This document shows, in pieces, positions 26,404 through 35,346 of a DNA stretch of 64,000 nucleotides; the stretch's first letter is position 1; each line of letters opens with the position of its first letter. Made by a program: the position numbers and the translations under genes. The notes under the pieces were generated by a model. It was not told the DNA's origin. It made no database searches and saw only the letters and a program-made list of their open reading frames with translations. Source of the DNA: Eisenbergiella tayi (lineage in GTDB: Bacteria > Bacillota > Clostridia > Lachnospirales > Lachnospiraceae); assembly GCF_001881565.1 (NCBI RefSeq), contig NZ_MPDJ01000010.1, forward strand, positions 144,223-208,222, in the 5' to 3' direction.

Positions 26404-27219
26404 ATGCAAAACTGCTTTCAGTCCACAGGAACCTATATAGCGGATCAAAGTCTGACAGACAGCGTCAATATAGCAGCCGCCCTGGAAAGGCCGCTGCTCA
26501 TTAAAGGAGAACCCGGCACCGGAAAAACCATGCTCGCCCAGGCCGTAGCAGAAGCTCTGGGCATGGAGCTGATTACCTGGAATATCAAATCCACCACCAA
26601 GGCCCAGGACGGCCTGTACACCTATGATACCATTAAAAGACTCTATGACAGTCAGTTCGGGGAAGAGGGTGTGAACGACATTTCACGCTACATCCGGCTC
26701 GGCCGGCTGGGAGAGGCTTTTACCCGGGACAGCCGGACTGTTCTGCTCATTGATGAAATCGATAAAGCAGATCTGGAATTCCCCAACGACCTGCTTTGGG
26801 AACTGGATCGGATGGAATTCCATATCCCGGAAACCGGCGTTACCATACGGGCAAAAGAACGCCCTATCGTCATCATCACCTCCAACGCGGAAAAAGAACT
26901 GCCGGATGCATTTTTACGGCGCTGCATCTTTCATTACATTGATTTCCCTGACAAGGCCATGTTGACTCAAATAGTCAAAGTGCATTTTCCGCTGGTAGAG
27001 GCCCACTTGTTAGAGGCTGCCGTTTCCGCTTTTGAGGAAATACGTTCCATACGCAGTCTCCGCAAAAAGCCAGGCACCTCCGAATTGATTGACTGGGTCA
27101 ACGCACTTTCCTTAAGCGGTATTTCTCCGGAAATCCTTGCAAAAGAGCTTCCTTTTCCCGGAATACTTATTAAAAAAGACGAAGATATGGATGCGGTAAA
27201 AAAACACCGTTATCTGTAA
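26404..27219 (+). CDS. MoxR-family AAA+ ATPase
   Basis: Predicted 271-aa ATPase, probably a chaperone acting with the VWA protein that follows. Walker A is GEPGTGKT (residues 35-42), Walker B is VLLIDEIDKAD (near 116), and sensor 1 lies in IVIITSNAEKELPDAFLRRC. The length fits the short MoxR form. The VWA gene starts 12 bases after its stop. MoxR-VWA pairs commonly help metal or cofactor loading or complex assembly; the client here is unknown. Confidence 0.9.
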   Translation: MQNCFQSTGTYIADQSLTDSVNIAAALERPLLIKGEPGTGKTMLAQAVAEALGMELITWNIKSTTKAQDGLYTYDTIKRLYDSQFGEEGVNDISRYIRLGRLGEAFTRDSRTVLLIDEIDKADLEFPNDLLWELDRMEFHIPETGVTIRAKERPIVIITSNAEKELPDAFLRRCIFHYIDFPDKAMLTQIVKVHFPLVEAHLLEAAVSAFEEIRSIRSLRKKPGTSELIDWVNALSLSGISPEILAKELPFPGILIKKDEDMDAVKKHRYL

Positions 27220-27231
27220 GGGGTGCCGGTT

Positions 27232-28449
27232 ATGTTTGAAGCATTTTTTGTTATTCTTAAAAATCATGAAGTCCCTGTCACGCCGGGGGAATGGCTTTCC
27301 TTGCAGGAGGCTCTGGATAAAGGACTGTGCGGCAGCAGTCTTTCCTCCTTCTACTCTCTTTCCCGTATGCTCCTGGTGAAAAGAGAGACGGATTATGATA
27401 AATTCGACTCTGCCTTTGAAGAGTATTTTAATGGTATCCGCGGCAATACCCCTCTGACCGCCCGCCTGCTGGAGTGGCTGGATAAGCCGGACATGAATGA
27501 ACTCCTTCCGCAATGGAAGGAAGAGAAAAAAATGCTTCCCGGCGAAAACCCGGAAAGCAAAGAAGGCGATTCTTCTAAAGAAGAAATCGAAGAACGCATG
27601 AGGAAACGGCTTGAAGAACAGACAAGCGAACACAACGGAGGGGATTACTGGATAGGGACCATGGGGAAATCCTCCTACGGAAATACAGGCGCTCATACAG
27701 GAGGTATCCGTGTGGGCGGCAAAAGCGGCCACCAGTCTGCCTTCGCCGTCATGGGCGAACACAGGTACAAAGATTTCCGGGATGATCGGATCATAGACAA
27801 CCGTCAGTTCCAGCAGGCCCTCCGTCGTCTCAGACAGTATTCTTCCCGGCGCGATCTGCCCCGTACCCAATTGGATTTGGACGGCACAATCAGCAAGACC
27901 TGCCGGAACGGCGGGTTTCTACAAATCGTCATGGAGCCTCCCCGTAAAAATGCAGTGAAGCTGCTGCTGCTCATGGATTCCGGCGGAACCATGCTGCCCT
28001 ATTCCAGCCTGATGAATGAGCTATTCCAGGCTGTGAGCAGGTCCAATCATTTTAAAGAAACAAGATTTTACTATTTTCATAACTGTATTTACGGAAAGCT
28101 GTATAATACCCCTGCGTGTGATTATGGAGACTGGATTGAAACGGAATGGCTGTTCCATAATCTCAAAGGCGATACGAAGGTGGTTATTGTCGGTGACGCC
28201 GCCATGGCCCCGGAAGAATTGTTCTCTCCTTCCGGAAATTACCGGGGTCCCAATGACGGACTGACCGGTTTTGAATGGATGCAGCTTCTCAAAGAATGTT
28301 TCAAAAAAAGTGTCTGGCTGAATCCCAAAATGGCAAAGGGAAACGCTCCCTGGCGCGAATCCGAAACTGCTGTCAAAGAAATATTTTCCATGTATCCTCT
28401 CACCGTCAAAGGTCTGAAAGAAGCCATGAAGGAGCTGATGCGGGGCTGA
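27232..28449 (+). CDS. VWA-domain protein of the CoxE-like family
   Basis: Predicted 405-aa cytoplasmic partner of the MoxR ATPase. The N-terminal half is helical with a charged linker (about 95-135, rich in Glu and Lys). The C-terminal VWA domain starts near residue 230; its MIDAS-like motif reads MDSGGTM (near 247), and a GDAAMAPEE loop follows near 325. The usual D-x-S-x-S has Gly and Thr in place of the two Ser, a variant seen in CoxE-type proteins. I use the ATG at 27232 with AAGGGG upstream rather than the in-frame GTG nine bases earlier. Confidence 0.85.
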   Translation: MFEAFFVILKNHEVPVTPGEWLSLQEALDKGLCGSSLSSFYSLSRMLLVKRETDYDKFDSAFEEYFNGIRGNTPLTARLLEWLDKPDMNELLPQWKEEKKMLPGENPESKEGDSSKEEIEERMRKRLEEQTSEHNGGDYWIGTMGKSSYGNTGAHTGGIRVGGKSGHQSAFAVMGEHRYKDFRDDRIIDNRQFQQALRRLRQYSSRRDLPRTQLDLDGTISKTCRNGGFLQIVMEPPRKNAVKLLLLMDSGGTMLPYSSLMNELFQAVSRSNHFKETRFYYFHNCIYGKLYNTPACDYGDWIETEWLFHNLKGDTKVVIVGDAAMAPEELFSPSGNYRGPNDGLTGFEWMQLLKECFKKSVWLNPKMAKGNAPWRESETAVKEIFSMYPLTVKGLKEAMKELMRG

Positions 28450-28462
28450 CCGCCGCATCAGA

Positions 28463-29236
28463 CTATTCCTTCAGCCAGTATTCGGAACCGTCCTTTGTCC
28501 GTTCCAGGAATCCATATTCAATCATAAGCCGCCTGATATAAGGAAAATCGTTGTGTATCCGCTTGAGGATCCGGTTGATTTCGATTTCCGTATATCTGTT
28601 TCCCGGCTTGAAATTATCCGCAATCTTCCGGAGAACCACAAGCTTTCTCTTTTCCCTTGCAGGGACTTCCTTAAGATGCCCATTCTCGTCAAAGAAGGTC
28701 TGTATTATCTGTTTTCTTTCCTCTTCCGTTATAATATATCTGTCATCCACCATCGCAGCCGTGCGGTGAGGCTCACACAGCTTATCCTCCGTCTTCTTTT
28801 CCATCTTATCTCCCATCTCTTTCAATAATTCCATCATAGCCAGGAATGCCCTGGCCTGCCGCTCCTTCTCCCGCAGCTTGAACCGGTGATTCCTGACTGT
28901 AGAAGCAGAAATCTTCTGTCTTTCCGCTATTTCCTTATCACTCAGCCCTTCCCCCATAGCCTCTATAACAGACTGCTGGATTTCCGATATACCCGTCAAT
29001 CCGGAATGGAGCAGGAAATGAAGCATAGAACCATGCTCCTCCTTCAGATGAAGCTGTATCCTTTTTGCCGCATCATAATATTTTCCATCCTTTGGAAAGA
29101 CTTCTCCTTTTTCATATAACTCTCCGCAAATCAGGCACTGTACCTCTGTCCCTGTTTCCTTATATCCCCGCTTCAGTTCCTCCAGTGACGCGCCATAAAA
29201 AGCCTCATCCCGGCTTTCCAAACTATCATAAGACAT
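28463..29236 (-). CDS. DUF2087-domain regulator with N-terminal zinc-ribbon-like motif and HTH
   Basis: Predicted 257-aa protein in three parts. Residues 34-68 hold C-x2-C and H-x4-H (CLIC, then HLKEEH), like a zinc finger. Residues 90-120 form a LuxR-type helix-turn-helix (GLSDKEIAERQKISASTVRN). Residues 175-255 match DUF2087 (KRKLVVLRKIADNF, RLMIEYGFLERT). The design suggests a DNA-binding sensor of metal or redox state. It converges on the MoxR/VWA pair with 13 bases between stops. The target is unknown. Confidence 0.82.
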   Translation of the reverse strand: MSYDSLESRDEAFYGASLEELKRGYKETGTEVQCLICGELYEKGEVFPKDGKYYDAAKRIQLHLKEEHGSMLHFLLHSGLTGISEIQQSVIEAMGEGLSDKEIAERQKISASTVRNHRFKLREKERQARAFLAMMELLKEMGDKMEKKTEDKLCEPHRTAAMVDDRYIITEEERKQIIQTFFDENGHLKEVPAREKRKLVVLRKIADNFKPGNRYTEIEINRILKRIHNDFPYIRRLMIEYGFLERTKDGSEYWLKE

Positions 29237-29466
29237 TGCTTCCGCCTCCTTTACCTGTTTCCAATACTCTCATTTTCCACGCCTGATGTCGGCCGGTATA
29301 GACATCATATATCATTTTCTTCTTTTTGTCTATATATTTATAAACTTATTTTATATTTGTTTGTTTATTTACAAACATTCAGTTCAAAAGTTAACTTCAT
29401 CAATACCTTGGCCGCACCCTGTATTAATATGTAAACAAAAATACCTCTCCATTTTTTACATAAAAA
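29237..29466. other. AT-rich intergenic spacer
   Basis: No gene seen. It should hold the promoter of the DUF2087 gene. Short inverted repeats are present: TATAGAC/GTCTATA (about 29298-29330) and TGTTTGT/ACAAACA (about 29358-29377). Confidence 0.5.
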
Positions 29467-29518
29467 GTTCCGGAGACGGATTCTCGCTCATGCTAAGGTG
29501 AGAATCCGTCTCCGGAAC
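29467..29518 (-). terminator. very strong terminator of the lepB-rbgA-rnhB operon
   Basis: Perfect 19-bp arms (29467-29485 and 29500-29518) around a 14-base loop, followed on the minus strand by TTTTTATG. It lies 25 bases after the last gene of the operon. Confidence 0.93.
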
Positions 29519-29543
29519 CTGTGCTTCAATTCTTATGTATCAA

Positions 29544-29957
29544 TCAGCCCTCCGTCCGCGCCTTGCTGAACAGTGTCACAGAAACGCATACCATGGCAAA
29601 AGAACCGAACAGAAAAACAAAATAGACCATGGCAACCGGAGTGGTACTGGTTATTCCTTCGATATTGGCATACAGCTTGCCGTCATGCAGAAGCGCCGTC
29701 ACTTCCTTTCCCGGTATATAAGCAGCGCTGCTGTGCGTATTCTTGAGTTTATATTCCTGCCCTTCATACTCCACAACCACTTCATACTGCGTCTGCCGCT
29801 TCCCGAGTACCTTCCTGACGATATTATCCGAGCTTACGACCGTCGCCTTGACCTCCGTATACTCAGGATTGGTGTCCTCCATGGCGAAACGAAGAAATAC
29901 CGCCGCCACAATGCACAGCACTGTAATAATGCTGCAAATAACCGCTTTCTTTTTCAT
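29544..29957 (-). CDS. small membrane protein, DUF3592-like
   Basis: Predicted 137-aa protein with an N-terminal helix (about 5-24) and a C-terminal helix (about 105-130) flanking an extracytoplasmic beta-rich domain (about 30-100: VKATVVSSDN, YEVVVEYEGQEYKLKNTH, GKEVTALLHDGKLY). This layout fits DUF3592-type proteins of unknown role. It is the last gene of the operon, 24 bases after the serine hydrolase. Confidence 0.7.
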   Translation of the reverse strand: MKKKAVICSIITVLCIVAAVFLRFAMEDTNPEYTEVKATVVSSDNIVRKVLGKRQTQYEVVVEYEGQEYKLKNTHSSAAYIPGKEVTALLHDGKLYANIEGITSTTPVAMVYFVFLFGSFAMVCVSVTLFSKARTEG

Positions 29958-29981
29958 ACCTGTTTTTCCCTTTCCCTATCT

Positions 29982-31832
29982 TCATTCTTCTGTCTGATCC
30001 TGGTAAGCCGGCTCATTCTTCGCCGCTTCCTCATCCTCTGTGTTTATCTCTTTACCGACGCATACCGGCTGTACCGTACGCTCTACCAAAAGATGAAATA
30101 CATCAATTCCGCCGCTCTCCTTGATTGTATTCATTAAAAAGCCCATTTTCCCTCCCAGATCCGTAAGGGAATCAAGGCCCTCCATGATGACCTCCTTTCC
30201 GGGAGTCTCATCCCAGTGGGCTTCCAGGGTATTTTCATCAAAATAAAGCTTCAGTTTACGTCTGCATGCCTCTTCCAGGAAGGCAAAATCAATTTTCAAT
30301 ACCATTCTGCCGTCCTCATCCGTGGAAAACTCCCCTTTTGTCCCTATCCGGTAAATTTCCCCGTTAAAGGATACATTCGACGCCACCGCCTTCACAAATC
30401 CAACCTCCAGCGACTTCTTTTCCTTTCCTTCATACAAATCAATAAACAGCCGGTTTCCGGATGCCATAAAACCGATTTTATGAATGCCATCCGTAAAATT
30501 ATTATGAAACACCTGCATCATAAGAGGCATCAGCCCCACCTGCTGTTCTTCCATTTCATAAAGTTTACCATCCAGATAATTTATCCGCTTCTGTCTCAGG
30601 GTACTTCTGATATATACTGCCTTTCTCTTTTCCCAGCCGCCTTTTTCAATCACCGGCAGCCCCGTACGGCGGCCTTCCATTTCTTCTATTACGTGCTGCA
30701 GCATTATCTGCCCCCGCAGATCCTCCGGAAGTACGGCGGGGGGATTGAAATCCTCTTCAAAATACTTTTTCACAATACCCAGCAGTACGCAGTTCTGGAA
30801 CAGTTCCTTACTCCCCGCATTGGAGACTACAACCATATTCAAATCCGGATAAGCAAGAACATCCTGCCCCAGCATACCGTTATAGTTAAAGGATTCCTCC
30901 CTTCCTCCCTTCCACAGCTGATAGCCATAGCCATAATTACTCATGGAAGACGGGGTTTCCACATGTCTTTTAAGGGACATCTCCACCCAATCCTCCGGAA
31001 CCAGCTGCTGTCCTTTCCAGCTGCCATGCTGCAGATAAAGAATACCGAGCTTTGCCGCGTCCTCGGGACATAAGAATAATCCCCAGCCGCCCTTTGTAAT
31101 CCCCTTCGGACAGGTTTCCCAAAAAACCTTTTGGATTCCCATGGGTTCCCACAAACGGGGACGCAGATATTCCATAAGGGATTCCCCTGTCACTTCCGTA
31201 ATTATTGCAGACAGCATGTAGGAGTTCATACTGTTATATTCAAATTTCTTACCGGGCACTCCAATGAGGCCGGATTCCAGATATCCCCTTACCCAGTCAT
31301 TTCCTGATACAATCCCTGTTTCATTAAAGCTGACACAGCTTGTCATGGTAAGCAGATTCTCTACGGTAATATCCTTGAGCCGGAAAATATTGAGCAGGTT
31401 CTTCTTTCCACCAAAAAGATCTATTACCTTATCCTGCAGACGCAGACGCCCTTCACCGATAAGCATTCCCACTGCCATGCCGGTAACACTTTTACACATA
31501 GAATAACTGGCATGCCACATGCCGGCCGGATAGGGTTCAAACCCGCATTCACAGATGACCTTGTTGTTCCTCACGACCATAATCTGGTGGATATCCACGT
31601 TTTCATGGAGCGCCAAATCCTTGAGGAAAGCCGCCAAATGCGCTGAGGATACTCCCTGGCTTTCCGGAACTGCTCTTTCCAGAGGCTGTTGTCCGTCCTC
31701 ACGTTCAGGAAAAGTATTCCCAAAGGGAAAGGCCGGTTTCTGCGGGAAAAAATCCACCTTCCCCACATTTCCCGTTTTTCTCGCAATGATATTCCATATC
31801 AACTCCGCTACTGCCAATTCTGTTTTTGCCAT
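29982..31832 (-). CDS. beta-lactamase-family (class C-like) serine hydrolase
   Basis: Predicted 616-aa protein without a signal peptide. The N-terminal hydrolase domain (about 50-370) has the nucleophile motif S-M-C-K (residues 111-114). In place of Y-x-N it has Y-N-S within FEYNSMNSYML near 195, as in some esterase-like members. A C-terminal region (about 400-610) of beta-rich sequence has no call. Intracellular members are often esterases or D-amino-acid peptidases rather than beta-lactamases. It starts 14 bases after pgeF stops. Confidence 0.8.
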   Translation of the reverse strand: MAKTELAVAELIWNIIARKTGNVGKVDFFPQKPAFPFGNTFPEREDGQQPLERAVPESQGVSSAHLAAFLKDLALHENVDIHQIMVVRNNKVICECGFEPYPAGMWHASYSMCKSVTGMAVGMLIGEGRLRLQDKVIDLFGGKKNLLNIFRLKDITVENLLTMTSCVSFNETGIVSGNDWVRGYLESGLIGVPGKKFEYNSMNSYMLSAIITEVTGESLMEYLRPRLWEPMGIQKVFWETCPKGITKGGWGLFLCPEDAAKLGILYLQHGSWKGQQLVPEDWVEMSLKRHVETPSSMSNYGYGYQLWKGGREESFNYNGMLGQDVLAYPDLNMVVVSNAGSKELFQNCVLLGIVKKYFEEDFNPPAVLPEDLRGQIMLQHVIEEMEGRRTGLPVIEKGGWEKRKAVYIRSTLRQKRINYLDGKLYEMEEQQVGLMPLMMQVFHNNFTDGIHKIGFMASGNRLFIDLYEGKEKKSLEVGFVKAVASNVSFNGEIYRIGTKGEFSTDEDGRMVLKIDFAFLEEACRRKLKLYFDENTLEAHWDETPGKEVIMEGLDSLTDLGGKMGFLMNTIKESGGIDVFHLLVERTVQPVCVGKEINTEDEEAAKNEPAYQDQTEE

Positions 31833-31846
31833 CCGCTTTCGCTCCT

Positions 31847-32731
31847 TTAATTTAAAACAACGAACATCCCCAGGTTGCCTCTTTTTCCATTACTTGCCCT
31901 ATGGGAAAAAAGATATCCCGGATTACAGCATGTACAGATATCCGTCACACTGATATGTTCCGGCCGGATACCGGCCGATAAGCAAACCGCCTCATTTGCC
32001 TTCCACAAATCCAGCTGGTACTTTCCGTTCCTCTTATCTTTCAGTATCTGTTCTTCTGTCATGGTTTTCACCTTTTTCATTTCTTCGCCGGATAAAAGGT
32101 TACGGAAGGCCTCCGCCACGTCCTCGCTCACTTCATAGCAGTCCTGGCAGATTGACGGCCCAATGCCCACAAGGATATCCTCCGGACGGGAACCAAATGC
32201 CTTCTCCATGGCTTCCACGGTCTTCCTACCCATTCCTCCGGCTGTCCCCTTCCAGCCTGAATGAGACAGTCCGACAGCGCGCTTTATGGGATCCACAAAC
32301 AACAGAGGCACACAATCCGCGTAAAAGGTGGAAAGCACAATTCCGGGTTCATCCGTAATCATGCCGTCCACATCCGCATAATCTCTGGGACGCAGGAGCC
32401 CCTTCCCTTTATCCGCTTCTGTAACATGGCGGATATTGGTAGTATGCGTCTGATCGGAAAACACAAAATCCTCCGGGGTACACCCAAGAGCCGCCGCAAT
32501 CCTGCGGTAATTTTCGTTCACATTTTCCGTTTTATCGCCTCTGCTGAAGCTGACATTCATGGACCACAGATCACCCTCGCTGACGCCGCCCAGCCTTGTA
32601 CTCATCAAATGCCTGACCACACCGGTTTCTTCAATCGCAGGAAAAGACAGATACTCCGCTCCCTTTATCACCGTCTGGCGCATAACCGGCCGGGATGCGT
32701 CCTTCCGCTTTATTACCGTTACATTATCCAT
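31847..32731 (-). CDS. pgeF: purine nucleoside phosphorylase / polyphenol-oxidase-fold protein (YfiH/LACC1 family)
   Basis: Predicted 294-aa zinc enzyme. The metal cluster residues appear in QTHTTNI (near 94), FYADCVPLLF (near 137) and SHSGWKGTAGG (near 157). Family members act on purine nucleosides and, in E. coli, fix peptidoglycan precursors carrying wrong first residues. It follows yraN in the RNA/secretion operon. Confidence 0.92.
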   Translation of the reverse strand: MDNVTVIKRKDASRPVMRQTVIKGAEYLSFPAIEETGVVRHLMSTRLGGVSEGDLWSMNVSFSRGDKTENVNENYRRIAAALGCTPEDFVFSDQTHTTNIRHVTEADKGKGLLRPRDYADVDGMITDEPGIVLSTFYADCVPLLFVDPIKRAVGLSHSGWKGTAGGMGRKTVEAMEKAFGSRPEDILVGIGPSICQDCYEVSEDVAEAFRNLLSGEEMKKVKTMTEEQILKDKRNGKYQLDLWKANEAVCLSAGIRPEHISVTDICTCCNPGYLFSHRASNGKRGNLGMFVVLN

Positions 32732-32750
32732 GCAATCCTTTTCCTTTCTG

Positions 32751-33116
32751 TCAATACCGCCTTATATAATCAAAAGCATTCTGATACCAGTTTACGCATT
32801 CCCCACATATTGCAACCACGTCAAACCGTACCGGAATGCTTTCCCCCAGTCTCCTTTGGTAAAGATAATAATCCGCCACACCACATATTTTCTTTTGTTT
32901 TCCTGTTCCAACCGATTCCTCCGGATAGCCTGCATTCTTATTTTTCCTGTATTTCACCTCAAAAAAAACAAGATATTCCCCATCCCAGCCAATCAGATCC
33001 ACTTCCCCCTGACGGCACCTGAAGTTTCTTTCCGCGATACGTACTCCTTTTTTCTGAAGATACAGGCTGGCCGCCTCTTCATAGGATTCCCCGAGTTTCC
33101 TTTTATTCATTGGCAC
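32751..33116 (-). CDS. YraN/UPF0102-family putative endonuclease
   Basis: Predicted 121-aa protein with a PD-(D/E)xK nuclease-like core: GEVDLIGWDGEYLVFFEVKY (residues about 37-56), giving the D...E-x-K pattern. The start overlaps the rnhB stop by 14 bases. The family is often linked to DNA uptake or recombination, but its role is unproven. Confidence 0.9.
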   Translation of the reverse strand: MPMNKRKLGESYEEAASLYLQKKGVRIAERNFRCRQGEVDLIGWDGEYLVFFEVKYRKNKNAGYPEESVGTGKQKKICGVADYYLYQRRLGESIPVRFDVVAICGECVNWYQNAFDYIRRY

Positions 33117-33870
33117 CTTCCATAAAATTTTTAATGAAGCTTCTCCTGTGGATCGGAGTAGGCCCCAGCCTCTTCAGAGCATCAATATGAGCTGCCGCTC
33201 CATACCCTTTATTGGCCTCAAAGCCGTATCCCGGAAACACACTGTCATACTGCACCATCATCCTGTCCCTGGTCACCTTGGCGATTATACTCGCCGCCGC
33301 AATGGATGCGCTCTTGGCATCCCCTTTGATAATCGGCACCTGACGCATCGGAAGTCCGGGAATCGTAACCGCATCGTTGAGCAGGATATCCGGCTTCACG
33401 CAAAGACGGCCGACAGCCTCCCTCATAGCCTCGTAAGTAGCCTGCAGGATATTGATTTCATCTATCCTTTCCGGCGAAGCATAGCCGATACCCGTGGCCA
33501 CCGCCTCCTTCATAATAACCTCATAAAGTTCTTCCCTTTTCCGGGCGCTAAGCTGCTTGGAATCATTCAGATAAAGAATACTGCAGTCTTTGGGCAGAAT
33601 AACCGCTCCTGCCACCACAGGGCCTGCAAGAGGGCCTCTGCCTACCTCATCAATGCCGCAGATATATCCGGCATCCCCATACTCTCTTTCAAAACGCAGC
33701 ATGGTGAACATCCGTGCTTTTTCTTTTTCCAGCGCTTCCAGCCTTTTTTCCGCTTTTGCGATTTCAGCCTTTATCCCGCTTCGTTCATCCTCTTTATAGG
33801 CCTCTATAAGCTCCGGAAGCCGCTCTGTGGGACAATTGCCGAACTGCTCTTTTATCTCCTGTATTTTCAT
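33103..33870 (-). CDS. rnhB: ribonuclease HII
   Basis: Predicted 255-aa enzyme that cuts RNA in RNA-DNA hybrids, including single ribonucleotides. The acidic metal-binding motif CGIDEVGRGPLAGPVVAGAV (near residue 70) and the later DAKSASIAAASIIAKVTRD segment are intact. An extra helical N-terminus (about 1-65) is common in Firmicutes. It lies 24 bases after lepB. Confidence 0.95.
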   Translation of the reverse strand: MKIQEIKEQFGNCPTERLPELIEAYKEDERSGIKAEIAKAEKRLEALEKEKARMFTMLRFEREYGDAGYICGIDEVGRGPLAGPVVAGAVILPKDCSILYLNDSKQLSARKREELYEVIMKEAVATGIGYASPERIDEINILQATYEAMREAVGRLCVKPDILLNDAVTIPGLPMRQVPIIKGDAKSASIAAASIIAKVTRDRMMVQYDSVFPGYGFEANKGYGAAAHIDALKRLGPTPIHRRSFIKNFMEGANE

Positions 33871-33893
33871 CTCTGATACCTGCCCTTATTTCA

Positions 33894-34433
33894 TCACTGA
33901 TGCTTCAGAACACCGAATTTATTCAGCGGCCAGATTCTTACCCAGGCCTTACCGATAATATTGCTGCGGCGGATATTCCCCACGCTGGGATCCCGGCTGT
34001 CCGAACTGTTATTCCGGTTGTCTCCCATCACAAAGTACTCATCATCCCCTAAAGTGATCGGTTCTACTGCCAGTCCGGCAAAATTAATGGTTTCTTTTCC
34101 ATAGTCCTCGTTCAGTATTTGTCCGTTTATATATATATTGCCCTGTAAATCAATCTGCACCGTTTCTCCCGGCAGACCGATGATACGCTTTACATAAAAA
34201 GTTTTCTCCGCATATTGAAAGGGGAATACAATAATATCAAATCGCTGCGGTTCTGAAAAGCGGTAGGATATTTTATCCAGTATCAACTGATCGTTATTGC
34301 TTAAGGTAGGTTCCATGGAGCTGCCGCTCACAGACGTTCTCTGCCCGACAAAGGTAATCAAAAGGTAGGTCCCCAACAGTACCACCAGGATGTAAAGAAT
34401 TGTACTGAAAATTTCCTTTACCACATTTTTCAT
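33894..34433 (-). CDS. lepB: signal peptidase I (second copy in this block)
   Basis: Predicted 179-aa membrane-anchored protease that cleaves Sec signal peptides. One N-terminal helix (about 8-28) is followed by the catalytic Ser in GSSMEPTL and the general-base Lys in YVKRIIG; GDNRNNSSDSR closes the family pattern. I use the ATG at 34433 with GGAG nine bases upstream; an in-frame TTG 15 bases earlier is less likely. It sits between rbgA and rnhB. Confidence 0.94.
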   Translation of the reverse strand: MKNVVKEIFSTILYILVVLLGTYLLITFVGQRTSVSGSSMEPTLSNNDQLILDKISYRFSEPQRFDIIVFPFQYAEKTFYVKRIIGLPGETVQIDLQGNIYINGQILNEDYGKETINFAGLAVEPITLGDDEYFVMGDNRNNSSDSRDPSVGNIRRSNIIGKAWVRIWPLNKFGVLKHQ

Positions 34434-34457
34434 TTTCTTATGCTCCAATCTGTTTTA

Positions 34458-35297
34458 TTACGGCCTTTCCAGAGAAATTCTTCCCAATCTGCCGCTTCTG
34501 AAATCATCGGTCACCAGCTGGGCCGCTCTGCTCAAATCCGGTTCGCCGCCCTTCTTGTAACACTTACGCCTTTCGGCTGCCGCCTCCAGCACCTGTACCG
34601 GCGTTTCCTCCCCGGTAAGGCCGTATCTCTCCTTCAGAAGAGGGAGATACCATTCCTGCAGAAAGCTTATCAGGTCGACGGCCAGTTCATCCATAATGAT
34701 GATTTCATCGTTCATGGAGCCTATAAATGCCAGTTTCATGCCAACGCTCTGGTCTTCAAATTTGGGCCAGAGGATTCCGGGTGTATCCAGAAGCTCCAGT
34801 CCTTTATTCAGCCTGATCCACTGTTTTCCTTTGGTTACACCGGGCTTATTGCCCGTTTTAGTACATGCCTTTCCGGCAAAAGAATTGATAAAAGTAGACT
34901 TCCCCACATTGGGTATCCCGACCACCATAGCCCGTACCGGACGGTTCAGGATTCCCCGCTTCCTGTCTCTCTCAATTTTTTCCCTGCACACCTCCTGCAC
35001 GGCTCCCTGAATAGCCTTCATTCCCTGCCCGCTCTGCGCGTTGATTTCCAGAGACTTGATCCCCTGCTCCTGAAACCAGGCTGTCCATGCCCTGTTGCAT
35101 GCCGGATCCGCCAAATCAGACTTATTCATAAGAACCAGCCTCGACTTATTCCTCCCAAGCTCATCAATATCCGGATTCCGGCTGCTTAAGGGAATTCTTG
35201 CATCCACCAGCTCTATAATCAAATCTATCAGCTTGATATCTTCCTGCATAGCACGCCTTGCTTTCGTCATATGCCCAGGATACCATTGGTAATTCAT
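34458..35297 (-). CDS. rbgA: ribosome biogenesis GTPase RbgA (YlqF)
   Basis: Predicted 279-aa GTPase for late 50S assembly. The G motifs are circularly permuted, as expected: NKSD near residue 58, then GIPNVGKST near 123 and DTPG near 172. The N-terminal WYPGHMTKA motif is diagnostic. It is flanked by two signal peptidase genes. Confidence 0.96.
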   Translation of the reverse strand: MNYQWYPGHMTKARRAMQEDIKLIDLIIELVDARIPLSSRNPDIDELGRNKSRLVLMNKSDLADPACNRAWTAWFQEQGIKSLEINAQSGQGMKAIQGAVQEVCREKIERDRKRGILNRPVRAMVVGIPNVGKSTFINSFAGKACTKTGNKPGVTKGKQWIRLNKGLELLDTPGILWPKFEDQSVGMKLAFIGSMNDEIIIMDELAVDLISFLQEWYLPLLKERYGLTGEETPVQVLEAAAERRKCYKKGGEPDLSRAAQLVTDDFRSGRLGRISLERP

Positions 35298-35346
35298 GCC
35301 AAACTCCTATCTGCCTGCCCCTGCAGGCGTGCGCTTTTTCCGCACC

